Assembly: GCA_947471745.1 (NCBI GenBank)
Contig: CANJKZ010000424.1
Span: 353,501-417,500 of the forward strand
DNA from: Closterium sp. Naga37s-1
Lineage: Eukaryota > Streptophyta > Zygnematophyceae > Desmidiales > Closteriaceae
DNA: 64,000 bases
Direction of reading: 5' to 3'
Within the stretch, counting starts at the first letter, position 1. Every line of letters begins with the position of its first letter. The translations under genes were made by a program, and so were the position numbers. The notes under the pieces were generated by a model. That model saw only the letters and a list, made by a program, of their open reading frames with translations, did no database searches and was not told the origin of the DNA. Positions 22,301 to 30,309 of this stretch are shown here, piece by piece.

Positions 22301-25300
22301 ATTTTTATGGCGCAGCCAGAGGGGTTTGATGATGGTAGTGGCAGAGTGTGGAAGCTGAAGAAGGCCCTCTATGGGCTGAAGCAGGCCCCTAGGCAATGGT
22401 ACATGAAGCTGCGCGAAGTGTTGGAGGGGATCGGCTTCACTCCCTCAACGGCCGATCACTCCTTGTTCATGCTTGGCGAGGGGGAGCAGAGGAGTTTCAT
22501 GGTGGTTTATGTGGATGACATCCTCATTTTCTCACCCTCTTCTGACCTTGTGAAGGAGGTGATGCTGAAGCTTCAAGACAAGTTCAAGTGCAAGGCCCTT
22601 GGTGACGTGAGCTTCTACCTTGGGCTCCACATCGAACGAGATGTGGAGAAGCGGTGCATGCGGGTGCATCAACGAAAGTACCTGGAGGCATTGGCTGCCA
22701 AATTTGGGCAGAGTGAAGGCCATGTGGCTACACCCTTTCCCTCTGGGTTCAAGTGTGTGAAAGGACCAGAGGAGGAGAGCGTTGGTGAAGAGGAGAGGCG
22801 CCGATTTCACTCGTTGGTGGGCAGCCTCATGTATGCGGCGGTAAACACCCGACCGGACGTCGCGTTTGCTACCGGGCAGCTGGCTAGGGTTGTGCAATGC
22901 CCTAATGAGGAGCAGGTAGCAGCTGGAATGAGGGTGGCCAAGTATCTTGGCCAAACACCGACCGTTGGGCTGCAATACTCGGCGGCGGCACAAAGGCGCC
23001 AAAAGGGCGCGGATGGTGTTGAACCCGGGCGTTTGTTCCTCATTGCCTACTCCGATGCTTCATATGCATCAGAACCAGAGGACATGACAAGTGTGGGAGG
23101 CTTCATATGCTGTGTTGGTGGAGGCCCAACTGCTTGGGAGAGCAAGAAGCAGGTTGACCAAGCTTTGAGCTCGGTGGAGTCCGAGTACATGGCACTCTTC
23201 CGTGCCGTACGGGAGATTGTGTGGCAGCGGCGTTTGTTCGCTGAATTGGGGGAGGAGCAGCAAGGACCTACTCCACTGTACTGTGACAGCCAGGGTGCCA
23301 TTGCTCTTGCTAAGAACCCTGTGTTGCATGGACTCACGAAGCACATGAGAGTGAAGTGGCATTGGACGAGGAGCATGGTAACCGCGGGTGAAGTTGAGTT
23401 GCGCTACGTGAAGACCACGGGGCAGCCGGCTGACATGATGACCAAGAGGCTGGTGGAGCAGCAGCATTGGAAGTGTTGCAAGGTGGCTGGGATGGCTCTG
23501 AACTGAGAGAGCAACATATCCTAAGGCCAACAATCCGAGGGGGAGTTTGTTGGTGCAACCCTACGGTTTGCATTCGGCTTGTTGTCCGTGTGCGTGAATG
23601 TGTGTGTGTATGGAATGGTATGAGGGCATGGGATAATATATATTTCATGCTTATAATTGTGTGTGAATGTTGAGTCATGATGTCGAGTGTGTGTGTCGAG
23701 TCAATAGCGAGTTATCGCTAGACGCGTGTTACGCGGTCGTTTGTGTCTCGCGCGCGGTTTCTATTTTGTCGTGCGCGGTTTCTATTTTGTCCTGTGTCGA
23801 ACGTTCGGCGTGTCGCAGGTGTGTGCAGCAGACCCATCAAGAACTCAAGGATGAGTTTGTGATGAAGAGCCCGAGCCTTGGTGTCAAGCCTCAAGTGATT
23901 TCGAAGCTCGCCAAAAGGGTACACCTCAAGATATTGAAGATAGTTACATTACTTTGTGTAGTGTAACATTTCACTTGGTGTAGGCCCTAGTGAAGGGTAG
24001 TTTCGAGACCCTTCGTGGTTGGGGACAGTGTGGCACTGTTCCACATCACTGTACCTCGGCTCTTGGGGTTTGTAGGAGCTGGGAGTCATTCCCAACTCGT
24101 AACTCTTCCTATCTTGTGTTCTAAGACTATAGTGGCTGCCATAGTACCGTTCGTTCAAACTGACGCTGTGTCGTCAATTCTTTATCAAATCGTGCAATCT
24201 AAATTGCTAATTGTAGACCACGTGAAGACGCTCCAGATCCAATTTGAATCAGGTCATTTGCAGCTGTGAGCAGAACGCTATCAACGTTTGAAGCCGCTGT
24301 GCAGAAATCCGTCTGTGCTCTCTATCTTTCGTTTTAGGCACATTCAAGCCTATTGTGACTATAACAGTGTGCTGTGTGTGCTGTGCGACATGTGTGGTAA
24401 CAGGTGGCGAGTTCACGTCGCCCAATCAGGAGAGGTTCCACCACTTCAAGGTGCGCGCTGCTGCTGTGCTGCGCTGGACCCACGTGCATGCATCCTAGGA
24501 CTCAATTCACGACACACCAGTGATGCATCTCGTCTTGTGCCTTGCTAGAGTCAACATATTTGCCACTCCACGTCCCTGCTCTGTGTGCCCTGATGTGTGC
24601 CCTGCTGTGCGCCCTGCTGTGTGTGCCACCCATGACCACAGGACCTATGGCGGTTGGATCTGAACAGCAACGAGTGGGAGCAGCTGAACCTCAAGGGCGC
24701 CCCCTCGCCCCGCTCCGGCCACCGCATGGTGAGGCCACCGCATGGTGAGGCCACCGCATGGTGAGGCCACCGCATGGTGAGGCCACCGCATGGTGAGGCC
24801 AGCGCATGGTGAGGCCAGCGCATGGTGAGGCGCTACCTTCCCTGTCGAATTGAAGGCAGCACTTTTCATGCACCAAAGGGCTTGCATCTCATCCAGATCT
24901 CCAATACTTGCAGCCAACTTTTCTCTCATGTTGGAGCATCTGGAACAAAGAATCTCCCGTTTCATTTCAGCCCTACACTTGACTTATCCAACTGAACCCC
25001 CATCCCATTCCCCTATCTCGTTGCGTTGGAGGGCAGGTGCTGTACAAGCAGAAAATACTGCTGTTTGGAGGGTTCTATGACAACCTTAGGGATGTGCGGT
25101 GAGTCCCGGGCAACCTCAGCAAGGTGTGCTGTGATGAGATGAGATGCAAAGCCGGGGGTTATTAGGCGAGGACACGCCCACACTCACTCTCGCGCTGCTT
25201 TAGCGTTATGTGGCTGAGGCCATGGCACAAGGAGCAGCACTTAATCCGAGCACCTTCCAAGACCCGAGAAGCACCACTGCCTTCACTGCCTTGAGCTCAC

Positions 25301-28300
25301 TCCATCACCCCTCATCCACAGTTGCCACCGTCCACGAGCCCAGCGCTGCAAAGCGATCCGTTGTGCATGCGTGCGTGCGTGCGGCACTGGAAGCAGCCAT
25401 GTGCCTCACGCGCCTTGGCTCTTGTGTCGTTCTCCTTCCCCCCTCCACCTCCCCATGCCACCCCCCTTGCAGCTACTTCAACGACCTGCATGTGTTGGAC
25501 CTCAACGACATGAAGGCACGTGCCCTTGCACCCTTGGCCCCTGCTGCTCCTTCAACTCGTGTAGCCATTGCTTGCTGTCACAGGGCCACTGCACTGCTTG
25601 CACCATTCATGTCATTCTGATAACACCAGGTGCTCTCTCTGTCCTAGTCTCTACGCTCTACTAGGATCCACAACACTGAGCCGCTCTCTTTGCTTCGCAT
25701 TCGTGACTCAAGCTTGTTGGTTGAGGCTGATCAGTATGCCTGATTTCACCCCCCTCCATGCTGCCACCGTCTCTCCCCTCCTTGCCCCCCCACCTCCGTG
25801 GGCCATGCGCCTGTCGCAGTGGTGCGAGGTGAAACCCAAGCCGGGGGCGGCGTGGCCCTCCCCCCGCAGTGCCTTCCAGTTCGCCGCCCACCAGGACGAG
25901 GTCAGCCACCCCCTGCCTGCCATGCAATGCGCCTGCTCTGCTGCACAATCAAAGCGCACAGTTTGCTCGTCATTCCTGTGCGCGCATGCCACTGCCTAGT
26001 GCCTCACATGCGTGTGCAACGCTGGGAGCTGATGGTGCCGTGACATGGCGCAGGTGTATGTGTACGGGGGCTACTTCAAGGATCACGCCAAGGACGCGGA
26101 TGGCAAGGACAAGGGCGTCGTGCTCTCCGACCTCTGGCTGCTCGACCCGCGCTCCTTCGAGTGGAACAAGGTGCGTTGCTCCTTCGAGTGGAACAAGGTG
26201 CGTTGCTCCTTCGAGTGGAACAAGGTGCGTTGCTCCAGTGGTGCACCGTCCATCGTGCCAAACAGATTCTGAGAAAAAGACCCTGGAATGTTTACGCATC
26301 ATCTGCTGTGTGAGTGCTGTCAAGAGGCCTTGCAACGACCCTCTCATGCGCCTCACTCTGCCTCCTCACCTTGTCCCCCTGCGTGCAGGTAAAGCGGCTG
26401 GGGTCGCCACCGAGTGCGAGGGCGGGCTTCTCCCTGGCGGTGCACCGCAGCCGTGCCATTCTCTTTGGGGGCGTCATGGACCGCGAGGAGAAAGGTAAGC
26501 TCGCCCCCCCGCCCTTGCCATTCCCCCCCCCGCCCTTGCCATCCCCCCCCCCACACTTGCCATTCCCCCCCCGCCCTTGCCATCCCCCCCCCCCGCCTTG
26601 CCATCCCCCCCCCCACCCTTGCCATTCCCCCCCCGCCCTTGCCATTCCTCCCCCCGCCCTTGCCATTCCCCCCCCCCGCCCTTGCCATTCCCCCCCCCCT
26701 CGCCCTTGCCATTCCCCCCACGCCCTTGCCATTCCCCCCCCGCCCTTTCCATTCCCCCCCCGCCCTTGCCATTCCTCCCCCCGCCCTTGCCATTCCCCCC
26801 CCCGCCCTTGCCATTCCCCCCCCCCTCGCCCTTGCCATTCCCCCCACGCCCTTGCCATTCCCCCCCCGCCCTTGCCATTCCCCCCCCGCCCTTGCCATTC
26901 CCCCCCCGCCCTTGCCATTCCCCCCCCGCCCTTGCCATCTTCTCCCCGCCGATGCCCCCTCCCCCCCGCCCTTGCCCTCTCCCCTCTGCTCACTCTCATT
27001 CGGCCACCTTCCCTCGGTTCACGTCTCCTCTGCCAAACCTCCCACAACACCATTTCTTGTTGCTCTTACACCTGCTGCTACCCCTCCTCCTCCTCCTCCG
27101 GTCCTCCCACCCGGCCCCCCATGGTGCAGGCGGCGATGTGCTGCGCAGCACGTGTCTGGGCGACATGGTTGCCTTCCACATGCACTCGCGCCGCTGCTTC
27201 CCCCTCCTCCTGCGCTCCCAGCAACAGGCCCGGGCGGCTGCCAGGAAGGCAGAGGTGAGCCAGCAGAGAGGGAGGCAGAAGAGATAGTGGAAGGAGGGAG
27301 GCAGTCCACCCCTCCACTTGTATTTGCCCCCCTCCACCACATTTGCCCCTGTCGACCCCCTCTCTCCACTTCTCCACCCCTCGTTTCCCCTCTCCACCCC
27401 TCTTTTCCCCTCTCCACCCCTCTTTTCCCCTCTCCACCCCTCTTTTCCCCTCTCCATCCCTCCTTTCCCCTTTCCACCCGCCTTTGCCCCTTCCTACCCC
27501 TATTTGCCCCTCGAACCCCTGTCGGCCAGCCAAATGCAGGCAGTGCAGCAACGAGCGGCACACAGGCAGATGGGGAGGAGGTGGAGGGCGAGAGTGACGA
27601 GGAGACGGAGGGGAGGAAGAGCAGGCAGGCAGGCAATGATGGTGAGAGCGAGGAGGAGGAGGAGGAGGTGACTGGGCGAAGGAAACAGAGACTGAAGCGG
27701 AAGGAGAGGAAGGGGGCCAAGTCGAAAGCAGCAGCTGCTGCAGCTGCAGCAGCAGGGGCGCAGGTGGAGTACGATGGAGGCGAGGAGGAGTGGGAGGGGT
27801 GGGAGGAGGAGGAGGAGGAGGAGGCGGGGGATGGCAGTGGGGGTGCGAGGGGGGGCGAGCAGGCGATTGGCGGCACTGCAGCAGAGGGGAGTGCAGCACT
27901 GGGCGTGGAGGGAGGGGCAGGCAGCGGGGATTGCGAGATGGGTGAGGCGGGAGGGGTGGACGTGAGCAGGCAGGGGGCGGCAGAGGCAGAGGGGAGGGGC
28001 AGTGAGGGCGGAGAATTAGCAGCAGGGAGGGCAAGGGAAGGGAGTGGCGGTGAGGTGGAGGGCGGGTTGCAGAGACTGAGCCTTGAGAGTGGCAGCGAGG
28101 TCGGCGGTGTGGGCGATGAGGGCAGGCAGGAGGATGCTGAGGGTAGCCAAGCGAAAGGGGCAGATGAGGCAGGGGGGGATGAGACAGGGGGAGGCGGAGA
28201 GGCAGCAGGGGAAGGGAAGGAGAGGAAGGAGGGGGAGGGGGGCGGGAAGGGGGAGCGAGGGGAGGCGCCGTGCAGCCGCATGAATGCGGGGCTGGCGGTG

Positions 28301-29247
28301 GGTGGCAACACGCTGTACCTGTGGGGGGGTGCCAAGGAGGTGGGCGACCGCGAGGTGACTCTGGACGACCTCTTCAGCCTCAACCTCTCCAAGCTCGACC
28401 ACTGGACGTGCCTTCACAAGGTGAGTGGCAGCACCACCCCAACCCTAAAGGCCAATATTCCGTTCATTTCCCTGTAGCTGGTGCTGCGAGCTGCAATACT
28501 TGTGCTGCTCTCACTGCTACCTGCGCTACGACAAGGCTGGGAGGGGAAGGGGACATTCACAGCTCGTGGTCATGATCATGCTGCCTTGCTCACTTTTCAT
28601 GTGATTCATGTTCTTTGGGCCTGTTCTGCATGCTGCTTGCTGCGCGCCGTGTCACAATTACCGCCTGCATGTGTGTGTTAACATCAAGTGCAGGGGTCAG
28701 AGAGCACATGGGTGGAGGTGGCGGAGGAGGAGGAGGACGATGAGGAGGAGAGCGGCCATGAGGAGAGTGGGGAGGAAGAGGAGGACGAGGATGAGTCGAG
28801 CGACGATGAGACTTCAGCCAAGGTGTGTCCTCCTCATTTGTCTGCTGAATGCTGCCAAGGTATGACCGTCCCTAGAACTCATGGCTGGAGTTTCAGCCAA
28901 ATGCACGTCCAGCTTCCTCCTGTTGGTCGCACCTTTACCAAGTCTGCATGCGCCGCCCTCCCCACCATCCAACCGCCAGGCCACGGGCGGCGCCGCCACG
29001 GCGTCGGAGCTGGCAGCGGCGCTTCTGAGGGGCGAGGCTCCTGCGGGCGGCAAGCGCCAGCTGTCGCGCAAGGAGAGGCGGGCGGAGATTGACCGGATTC
29101 GCGCGGATCTGGGGCTTGCAGACACGGCGAGGACGCCCATTGTGAGTCGCGAGTCACAGGACTCCATGTATGCACCTTGCACCACCTCCATTCTGTGTTG
29201 CCGGACATTTGTCTTGTCACTCAGTTGAGTTACCAAGTGCCCCTCCC

Positions 29248-29290
<43 letters not shown>

Positions 29291-29996
29291 GTGTGCGTGT
29301 GTGCATGTGTGTGTGTGTGCGCGCGCGCGTGCGCGCGCGTGTGTGTGGGCATGTGTGGCTGGCAGCCTGGCGAGTCGCTGAGGGACTTCTTTGCCCGCAC
29401 GGGCGAGCACTGGCAGCGCGAGGCGTACCAACACACCCAGCGCACCGGCAAGATGCGTCATGGCATGTTCGGCTCATTGCTGTTTGCTGGGTATGGGGTG
29501 GACAGGGCTCGTGAACGAGGCGGTTGCATGTTGAAGCGGAAACGAGTGTGTGTGGTGCCAGCCACCCAAATCCCGTCTTCCATGCTCTGATACGCCAGTC
29601 AGTGCCTGCACTTTGCCTGCCCCGGAGCACACGAGGTGCACCCCATGGGGTTGATTGCGTTCCTCATCCTCCTGCCCCTCCCCCCCTCCGTGCCCCAGGA
29701 GCTGCGCAAGGATGGCTTTGAGCTCTGTGAGGCGCGCTACCGCGACCTGCTGCCCGTCCTCACTGAGGTCTGTTCCTCGCCCCTCCTCCCATGTCATGGT
29801 TTAATGAATCCTGCCAGTACTGCCGTTGTAATACACTCCATTCTGTGTACACGCGTGAATCTGATTTCGTCCGTATTTACTTGCCTTGCAGCTTGAGAAG
29901 CTGGAGGCCGAGCAGAAGGCGGAAGAGGAGGCAGAAGCGGCGTCCAACAAGAGCAAGGGGAAGAAGGAGAAGGGCAGGCCGGCAGCACGCAGATGA
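16308..29996 (+). CDS. KLHDC4: kelch-repeat protein, KLHDC4 family
   Basis: Eighteen exons: 16308-16442, 16971-17057, 17284-17352, 17561-17693, 24404-24450, 24642-24728, 25037-25098, 25473-25515, 25820-25900, 26054-26170, 26389-26494, 27130-27254, 27530-28420, 28694-28822, 28980-29141, 29366-29452, 29699-29767, 29892-29996. Phases agree, giving 844 aa. The Lys-rich start (MGKKGKGKPGKG) matches the family. Kelch blades carry FGG/YGG motifs: IIFGGEF, FVFGGEF, LLFGGF, VYVYGGYF, ILFGGV, LYLWGG. Exon 13 (residues 365-661) inserts a long Glu/Gly/Ala-rich acidic region before the last blade. The C terminus (LRDFFARTGEHWQREAYQHTQRTGK, then ELRKDGFELCEARYRDLLPVL) is the conserved plant tail. The molecular role is poorly known; kelch propellers are interaction scaffolds. 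Odd points: a copia element in intron 4, a GC donor after exon 8 and an AT in place of the donor GT after exon 16. Confidence 0.93.
16865..16965 (+). repeat. 10-bp GGGGCATGTG repeat before KLHDC4 exon 2
   Basis: About nine units of GTGGGGCAT(G) with minor variants, ending five bases before the acceptor AG at 16970. Intron 2 acceptor side; purine/TG-rich where other introns are pyrimidine-rich. Confidence 0.75.
17663..17795 (+). repeat. duplicated KLHDC4 exon 4 end with telomeric filler
   Basis: The end of exon 4 and its donor (from GTCGCCTGGAAGAAC through TTCGGTGCGTGCCCTG) occurs at 17663 and again at 17748, 85 bp apart. Immediately before the second copy lies CCCTAAACCCTAAA (17730-17743), two units of the plant-type telomere repeat. 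The second copy lies in the intron. Confidence 0.85.
17884..18702 (+). repeat. 5' LTR of copia A
   Basis: 819-bp direct repeat, bounded TG...CA. Differs from the 3' LTR at only a few positions (for example GTAGAAGACG against GTAGACCACG near the end). Confidence 0.96.
18705..18719 (+). promoter_or_regulatory. primer-binding site of copia A
   Basis: TGGTATCAGAGCCCC lies two bases after the 5' LTR and matches the classic plant copia site complementary to the 3' end of initiator tRNA-Met. Confidence 0.9.
18737..23506 (+). CDS. copia gag-pol polyprotein (copia A), intact
   Basis: A single uninterrupted 1589-aa frame. The start at 18737 (MSGPEERGDRG) follows the primer site by 17 bases. Order: Gag (FGLDKFNGDNFAEWSFKMENI onward); Arg/Gly-rich segment; CCHC knuckle CHYCHKSGHMWRDC at 293-306; aspartic protease with VIDSGATYSM (catalytic D400); GAG-pre-integrase (WLTLHRRMGH); integrase with the RTDRGGEF and GIAERANRT motifs; then reverse transcriptase with YVDD at 1258-1261; RNase H (YSDASYAS, YCDSQGAIALAKNP). 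This is the copia order PR-INT-RT-RH. All key residues seen are intact, so the element may be autonomous. It lies in sense within KLHDC4, so host read-through transcripts would carry it. Confidence 0.96.
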   Translation: MSGPEERGDRGAGGSGEAQAQGQPRDSAMAPMQPSLGPPRDEPRVFGLDKFNGDNFAEWSFKMENIFDHYDLLEVMEGTEKRPENDPEKSPWVRKSAQGYLLLGQALGSSQIRHIKPFQREPEKGPKAWAALKGVHAPAIAAVAVVLERQMAALRIEEDEAVEEGVQKFFDLLTRLEGADLNYSELQKKTKLLALLLESWSSLIINLNRDLPRLSLEDVKRAILQEDFRRRELASADGAGAASIGRGYGRGRGRGRGGGRFGGSNFGGGRRSGGYGSDDKSYGRGRGRFDSECHYCHKSGHMWRDCYTLPDGWTPAQGQEGRGAGGGRGRGRGGRGGRGGGAANMKSGDNDKDPSDDRYPGLFYFVSTQVPAGPEKDEGFEEPAAVGKVTLHPLDYWVIDSGATYSMTPRPDLLTELEPSPVKHVTSALGQRAEVKGMGKAMFKGADGKMVGLKNVLWVPSLAANLISVRRLAKAGMDTNSKGAKTYTARLGDRILWDLHEDRDVYNEMWQIPVVPMPKERQVAASISTKDGAVGSDDGANGRAKENELKKSKPGGTSKFSEPKESGAATKEQQKGEENPEAAAEEDYGESMWGAIASAAFSNPTSATGECDWLTLHRRMGHVALPILQQLVKNEMVAGIRVKGEPDEVLGCPTCIQAKFTRFPFPSSEATAKAPLDEVVMDVVGPLKLGAAGAEYFLTIVDVYTRMTWVYVLAKKSDVAETLKTDWFPMVERQQDRLVKSIRTDRGGEFLSKEFGLWLKKNGIRHSLTMPYSPAMNGIAERANRTITEAARGLLIEAGLPDYFWPDAVRSACVAKNRALTHVGADKWVPYVEWLGRKPKVDMLRVFGCMCMALVPKHLRHNKLGAKAVWAVHLGMTQNSKGWLLWDPFTKKFLVSRDCKFMENFMYKDWKAENEAKIGVRFGEVKSSGLEHVELPLELSSGSTTTRQSSLVNGGEEANDAEEEEEEVQQVSERAPSLPSRTTSAPRIRATPQQRQGLQVPAAEEEGRGKRRFQPPNRLTYDAPGKQGKTALAGAAMMVGDDEESDYEECAFAFFSPVEMPGEPATLKEALESSDAEEWKKAMESELKSIEENDTFELVELPEGRTAITSKWLFKIKSDADGKIERYKSRLVAKGYQQKEKVDFKELFAPVVKPTTLRTLFAGAAIKGWVVKQMDIVTAFLNGILEEEIFMAQPEGFDDGSGRVWKLKKALYGLKQAPRQWYMKLREVLEGIGFTPSTADHSLFMLGEGEQRSFMVVYVDDILIFSPSSDLVKEVMLKLQDKFKCKALGDVSFYLGLHIERDVEKRCMRVHQRKYLEALAAKFGQSEGHVATPFPSGFKCVKGPEEESVGEEERRRFHSLVGSLMYAAVNTRPDVAFATGQLARVVQCPNEEQVAAGMRVAKYLGQTPTVGLQYSAAAQRRQKGADGVEPGRLFLIAYSDASYASEPEDMTSVGGFICCVGGGPTAWESKKQVDQALSSVESEYMALFRAVREIVWQRRLFAELGEEQQGPTPLYCDSQGAIALAKNPVLHGLTKHMRVKWHWTRSMVTAGEVELRYVKTTGQPADMMTKRLVEQQHWKCCKVAGMALN
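23548..24366 (+). repeat. 3' LTR of copia A
   Basis: Same length as the 5' LTR and nearly identical. Preceded by the polypurine tract CCGAGGGGGAGTT and followed by the GTGTG target duplication. Confidence 0.96.
24719..24830 (+). repeat. 16-bp tandem array copying the KLHDC4 exon 6 end and donor
   Basis: The unit CCACCGCATG|GTGAGG (exon end, then donor) repeats seven times at exact 16-bp spacing, the first at the true junction 24728/24729. The last two units read CCAGCGCATG. Alternative donor use would add 16 bases and shift the frame. Confidence 0.92.
26144..26235 (+). repeat. 27-bp triplication of the KLHDC4 exon 10 end and donor
   Basis: The exon 10 end (TTCGAGTGGAACAAG) and donor GTGCGTTGCTCC are present three times with 27-bp period. 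Donor-like junctions lie at 26170, 26197 and 26224. The unit is nine codons (VRCSFEWNK), so alternative donors keep the frame. Confidence 0.92.
26500..26945 (+). repeat. C-rich minisatellite filling KLHDC4 intron 11
   Basis: About 445 bp of GCCCTTGCCATT separated by runs of 5 to 9 C, starting a few bases after the donor GTAAGC. Unit length varies around 20 bases through C-tract length. The complementary strand is G-run-rich and could form quadruplex structure. Long Pro-rich open frames here are shadows. Confidence 0.85.
27350..27490 (+). repeat. 20-bp pyrimidine minisatellite in KLHDC4 intron 12
   Basis: About six units of TCTCCACCCCTCTTTTCCCC occur shortly upstream of the exon 13 acceptor. 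They effectively form an expanded polypyrimidine tract. Confidence 0.8.
29249..29348 (+). repeat. (GT)n / (GC)n microsatellite in KLHDC4 intron 15
   Basis: A GT dinucleotide run grades into GTGTGC and alternating CG near 29320-29340. Alternating purine-pyrimidine; 18 bases before the acceptor of exon 16. Confidence 0.9.
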
Positions 29997-30309
29997 CATG
30001 CCGTGTACGAGAGATGTGTAGGTGCTTCAAACCGTCAAGAAGTAAAATCTTCTGTATCATTGCTTCTGCGTGCAACAAGCTGGGACGACTAGTGTACGGC
30101 TTGATGCCAAGTTGAATAGAAGAAAACAGTATTACATGACAAGTGGCAAGTGTTGCGTTGAGCTCTTCAAGTGAGGAAAGCATGGTATGGCATATGCCAT
30201 TAGTCACCATCCAAAGAAGCCTGATGCACACTCCCATGCAGCAGGACAATAAGAACTGGACTGAAACGGAGATATGGTACAGGCGGGGTCCCTGATGGAG
30301 GAGCAGGCA
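29997..30309. other. 3'-to-3' intergenic region between KLHDC4 and PAT10
   Basis: 313 bp between the stop codons of two convergent genes. Holds both 3' UTRs. No further element seen. Confidence 0.6.

Larger units (their letters stand above)
17884..24366 (+). mobile_element. complete Ty1/copia retrotransposon (copia A) in KLHDC4 intron 4
   Basis: Both LTRs are 819 bp (17884-18702 and 23548-24366), start TGTTGG and end AACA, and are flanked by the 5-bp duplication GTGTG (17879-17883 and 24367-24371). A primer site follows the 5' LTR and a purine tract (GAGGGGGAGTT) precedes the 3' LTR. I count about nine mismatches between the LTRs by eye (about 1%), so the insertion is fairly recent. The element is in the same orientation as the host gene. 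Without it and one target copy, intron 4 would be 222 bp. Confidence 0.97.

Noticed and set aside
26314..27258. Pro/His-rich open frames in KLHDC4 intron 11
   Set aside because: They translate the C-rich minisatellite; flanking exon homology shows it is intronic.
27019..28392. 457-codon minus-strand open frame (Ser/Pro-rich)
   Set aside because: Antisense shadow of the acidic exon 13 of KLHDC4 and the C-rich intron. No family resemblance.
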